Source: Bacteroides neonati
GTDB taxonomy: Bacteria > Bacteroidota > Bacteroidia > Bacteroidales > Bacteroidaceae
Assembly (NCBI RefSeq): GCF_000499785.1
Contig: NZ_HG726020.1
Coordinates: 558,001-622,000, forward strand
DNA: 64,000 nt
Reading direction: 5' to 3'
Shown: positions 61,657-64,000 of the stretch, piece after piece
Layout of the letters: every line of letters starts with the position of its first letter
How positions within the stretch are numbered: position 1 is the first letter of the stretch
Made by a program: the position numbers and the translations under genes
The notes under the pieces: model-generated
The model's input: the letters and a program-made list of their open reading frames with translations, nothing else
What the model was told of the DNA's origin: nothing
Databases searched by the model: none

Positions 61657-61693
61657 AATGCCGTGCTATTGGCGGGGCAATAGGCGCGGCATT
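61657..61693 (-). repeat. Inverted repeat in the PurF-like 3' untranslated region
   Basis: Arms 61657-61671 and 61678-61693 pair almost completely (one bulge, one wobble) around a 6-nt loop. A weak T-containing stretch (GCTTGCTTTTC) follows on the minus strand, so it may be a first terminator. Confidence 0.7.
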
Positions 61694-61758
61694 GGTCGTT
61701 ATAATTGGTTGCTTCGGTCGTTAGAAGTCGCTGTTTCGTAATTAGAAGTGGCTGCTTC
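61694..61758 (-). repeat. Tandem 21/22-bp repeat spanning the PurF-like stop codon
   Basis: Three units at 61694-61715, 61716-61737 and 61738-61758 (22, 22, 21 bp) share GTTAGAAGT.GCTG.TTC on the + strand. The rightmost unit contains the last codons and TAA of the gene; the other two are diverged copies downstream, as if the gene end had been duplicated. Confidence 0.75.
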
Positions 61759-63148
61759 CGTCGAAACAGTGCGTACATACCTTGCATTTGGGCAGACCGA
61801 TGGCCTCAACCAACGTCTCAATCGTATTGAACTGCAAAGACGAGAGGCTGAAACGTTCGGCAATGATACCGACCATCTTCTCGTATTCGGGCGTACCGGC
61901 GGTGGCGTATTGTTCGAGCTTCGCATTTTCATCGCCCTCCAACTCCTGAATGATGCGGCGGGTAATGAGCTCCAGCGTGCTCTTGGAAGAGGTAAAGCCG
62001 ATGAACGGACAGCTATAAATAAGCGGTGGGCAGGCAATGCGCATGTGCACCTCTTTGGCTCCGCAATCGTACAGCACCTTTACATTGTCGCGCAATTGCG
62101 TGCCGCGTACGATGGAGTCATCGCAAAACAAGATGCGTTTATCGGCGAGCATGGCGCGGTTGGGTATGAGTTTCATCTTAGCTACGAGCGAACGCATCTC
62201 CTGATTGCTCGGTGTGAAGCTGCGCGGCCAGGTAGGCGTGTATTTGGCGATGGCGCGATGATAAGGCACGCCCTTGCCTTCGGCATATCCGAGTGCCATG
62301 CCTACGCCCGAATCGGGGATGCCGCAAGCGCAATCGACCTCGGAGGTATCTTTCTGCCCCATCTTCATGCCGCTGGCGAAGCGTACTTCTTCTACATTGC
62401 GCCCTTCGTAGCAGGAGGTGGGGAAACCGTAGTACACCCACAGGAACGAACAGATCTGCATCCCTTCGTTGGGCTTGCGAAGCTGCTCCATGCTGTCGGC
62501 ACGCAGCCTGATAATCTCGCCCGGACCGAGGTACTTCTCTATCTCGTAGTCGAGGTTGGGAAAGCTGCTCGACTCGCTGGTGGCGGCATACGCTCCATCT
62601 TTCTTGCCGATGACGATAGGCGTGCGCCCCCATTGGTCGCGGGCGGCAATGATGCCATCGTCGGTAAGGATGAGCATCGAGCAGGAGCCTTTGATGTGTT
62701 TGTATACATTTTCGATACCATCGACAAACGTTTTTCCTTGAATGATGAGTAGAGCGATAAGTTCGGTCTGGTTGGTGGTGCTCGAACTGAATTCGGCGAA
62801 GTGCATGTTTTGGGAGAGTAGTTGTTGTTCCAACTCTTCGATGTTGGCTATTTTGGCAACCGTAACAATGGCGAAGCGGCCGAGGTGGGAATTAATGATA
62901 ATCGGTTGTGCGTCTGTATCGCTGATAATGCCTATGCCGACATTTCCTTCAAACTTTTCCAGGTCTGCTTCAAACTTGGTTCGGAAGTATGAACTCTCCA
63001 GGTTGTGGATGGAGCGAATAAATCCGTGCTCTTCACTGTAGGTGGCAAGCCCCCCGCGTTTGGTTCCCAAATGTGAATTGTAGTCTGTACCGTAGAATAA
63101 ATCGGTTGCGCAACTCACCTGCGAAACCGTTCCAAAAAAACCTCCCAT
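61742..63148 (-). CDS. PurF paralogue (amidophosphoribosyltransferase-like) without the glutaminase cysteine
   Basis: 468 residues from ATG 63148; upstream in-frame sequence to 63265 crosses a terminator and promoter. Overall layout is PurF: an Ntn glutaminase-like domain (1-230) and a phosphoribosyltransferase domain (about 250-440) with the PRPP loop LFCDDSIVRGTQ and FTPSNQEMRSLVAKMKLIPN. PurF begins M-C-G, Cys being the nucleophile after processing; this protein begins M-G-G-F-F-G. The glutaminase should be dead. It could use ammonia, or act on another amide source. Cysteines DCACG and CKVCTHC could bind metal or an Fe-S cluster as in B. subtilis PurF. The 3' region is full of repeats. Confidence 0.88.
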   Translation of the reverse strand: MGGFFGTVSQVSCATDLFYGTDYNSHLGTKRGGLATYSEEHGFIRSIHNLESSYFRTKFEADLEKFEGNVGIGIISDTDAQPIIINSHLGRFAIVTVAKIANIEELEQQLLSQNMHFAEFSSSTTNQTELIALLIIQGKTFVDGIENVYKHIKGSCSMLILTDDGIIAARDQWGRTPIVIGKKDGAYAATSESSSFPNLDYEIEKYLGPGEIIRLRADSMEQLRKPNEGMQICSFLWVYYGFPTSCYEGRNVEEVRFASGMKMGQKDTSEVDCACGIPDSGVGMALGYAEGKGVPYHRAIAKYTPTWPRSFTPSNQEMRSLVAKMKLIPNRAMLADKRILFCDDSIVRGTQLRDNVKVLYDCGAKEVHMRIACPPLIYSCPFIGFTSSKSTLELITRRIIQELEGDENAKLEQYATAGTPEYEKMVGIIAERFSLSSLQFNTIETLVEAIGLPKCKVCTHCFDGSSHF

Positions 63149-63187
63149 GTTGTGTTCTTTAAATGTTATTGTTTTAAAAGATGAGCG

Positions 63188-63195
63188 CAAAAGTA
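63188..63195 (-). promoter_or_regulatory. -7 box of the PurF-like gene
   Basis: TACTTTTG on the minus strand, 40 nt before the ATG at 63148. No good -33 match. Confidence 0.5.
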
Positions 63196-63212
63196 CAACA
63201 AATAGGTGATAT

Positions 63213-63250
63213 AAAAAAGCACTCTGCAGAGTTTCCCATGCAGAGTGCGA
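63213..63250 (-). terminator. Terminator after the GH97 gene
   Basis: Arms 63219-63228 and 63239-63248 (GCACTCTGCA and its complement) with a 10-nt loop, then six T on the minus strand. Confidence 0.88.
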
Positions 63251-63294
63251 TCGATCTGTAATCAAATAAAATACTTAATCAAACGAAACGCTTT

Positions 63295-64000
<706 letters not shown>

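Larger units (their letters stand above)
61319..61741. other. 423-bp non-coding stretch rich in repeats
   Basis: Between the pepT start and the PurF-like stop. From right to left it holds the end of a 22-bp tandem repeat (61694-61758), an inverted repeat (61657-61693), a palindrome array (61527-61609), decayed traces of the same period to about 61483, and an intrinsic terminator (61379-61420). I find no gene in it. Confidence 0.8.

Overview
The window looks like chromosome from a Bacteroides-type gut Bacteroidota. It carries SusC/SusD outer-membrane pairs driven by ECF sigma/FecR anti-sigma pairs, the operon order nusB-yajC-ybbR-coaE-DUF5606, Bacteroides-style -7 boxes (TAnnTTTG) with upstream TTTG/TTG, weak Shine-Dalgarno sequences, a Ser-type sulfatase, a GH97 enzyme and a Rho factor with a very long disordered insert. 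I saw no tRNA, rRNA or CRISPR array. Both window edges cut genes: a SusC-like receptor on the left and a GH97 glycosidase on the right.

Region 1 (1-4.8 kb) is a sigma/FecR/SusC locus whose receptor runs off the left edge. Region 2 (5-12 kb) is housekeeping: nadE, then the minus-strand hisG-hisD-hisC-hisB operon. A complete attenuator precedes hisG: promoter, 15-residue leader peptide with five consecutive His codons, alternative antiterminator pairing and an intrinsic terminator. A hotdog thioesterase follows. Region 3 (12-18.7 kb) is accessory. It has a T7-lysozyme-like amidase coupled to a small coiled-coil protein, an HU-like protein, DUF4248, a primase-helicase-like BT4734/VapE protein followed by short iterated repeats and an AT-rich stretch, and an AT-rich Eco47II-like restriction-modification pair. 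It ends next to a gene broken at an A8 run.

Region 4 (18.7-28 kb) is a glycerophosphodiester utilisation locus: ECF sigma, FecR, SusC, SusD, GlpQ-like phosphodiesterase and GlpT-like antiporter. An intact IS1380-family element (1587 bp, 5-bp target duplication) sits upstream of its sigma gene and of a membrane-anchored AraC-type regulator, which is followed by an orphan PqqD-like protein. Region 5 (31-43.8 kb) holds dsbD, a Dabb protein, udk, an MltF-like lytic transglycosylase, a flavodoxin-ferredoxin fusion, rho, a sulfatase, a MATE exporter and ffh. Region 6 (43.9-51.4 kb) holds a lipoprotein metallophosphoesterase, the nusB operon, a PUR-alpha-like protein, rplY, pth and an S4-domain protein. 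Region 7 (51.4-56.1 kb) is a possible phosphate-scavenging set: a one-component propeller/HTH regulator, a class A acid phosphatase and an OprP-like porin.

Region 8 (56.1-64 kb) is a HIT protein, a Kef-type antiporter, gcvT, pepT, a PurF paralogue lacking the glutaminase cysteine, and the GH97 end. The 3' untranslated region of the PurF paralogue is unusual. It contains a three-unit 21/22-bp repeat that starts on the stop codon, a long inverted repeat, and four CACCYRGGTG palindromes at an exact 22-bp period. Two copies of one of these palindromes recur downstream of gcvT.

The signals I consider most worth following are the his attenuator, the 22-bp palindrome array, the VapE locus with its possible origin, and the PurF paralogue without its nucleophile.
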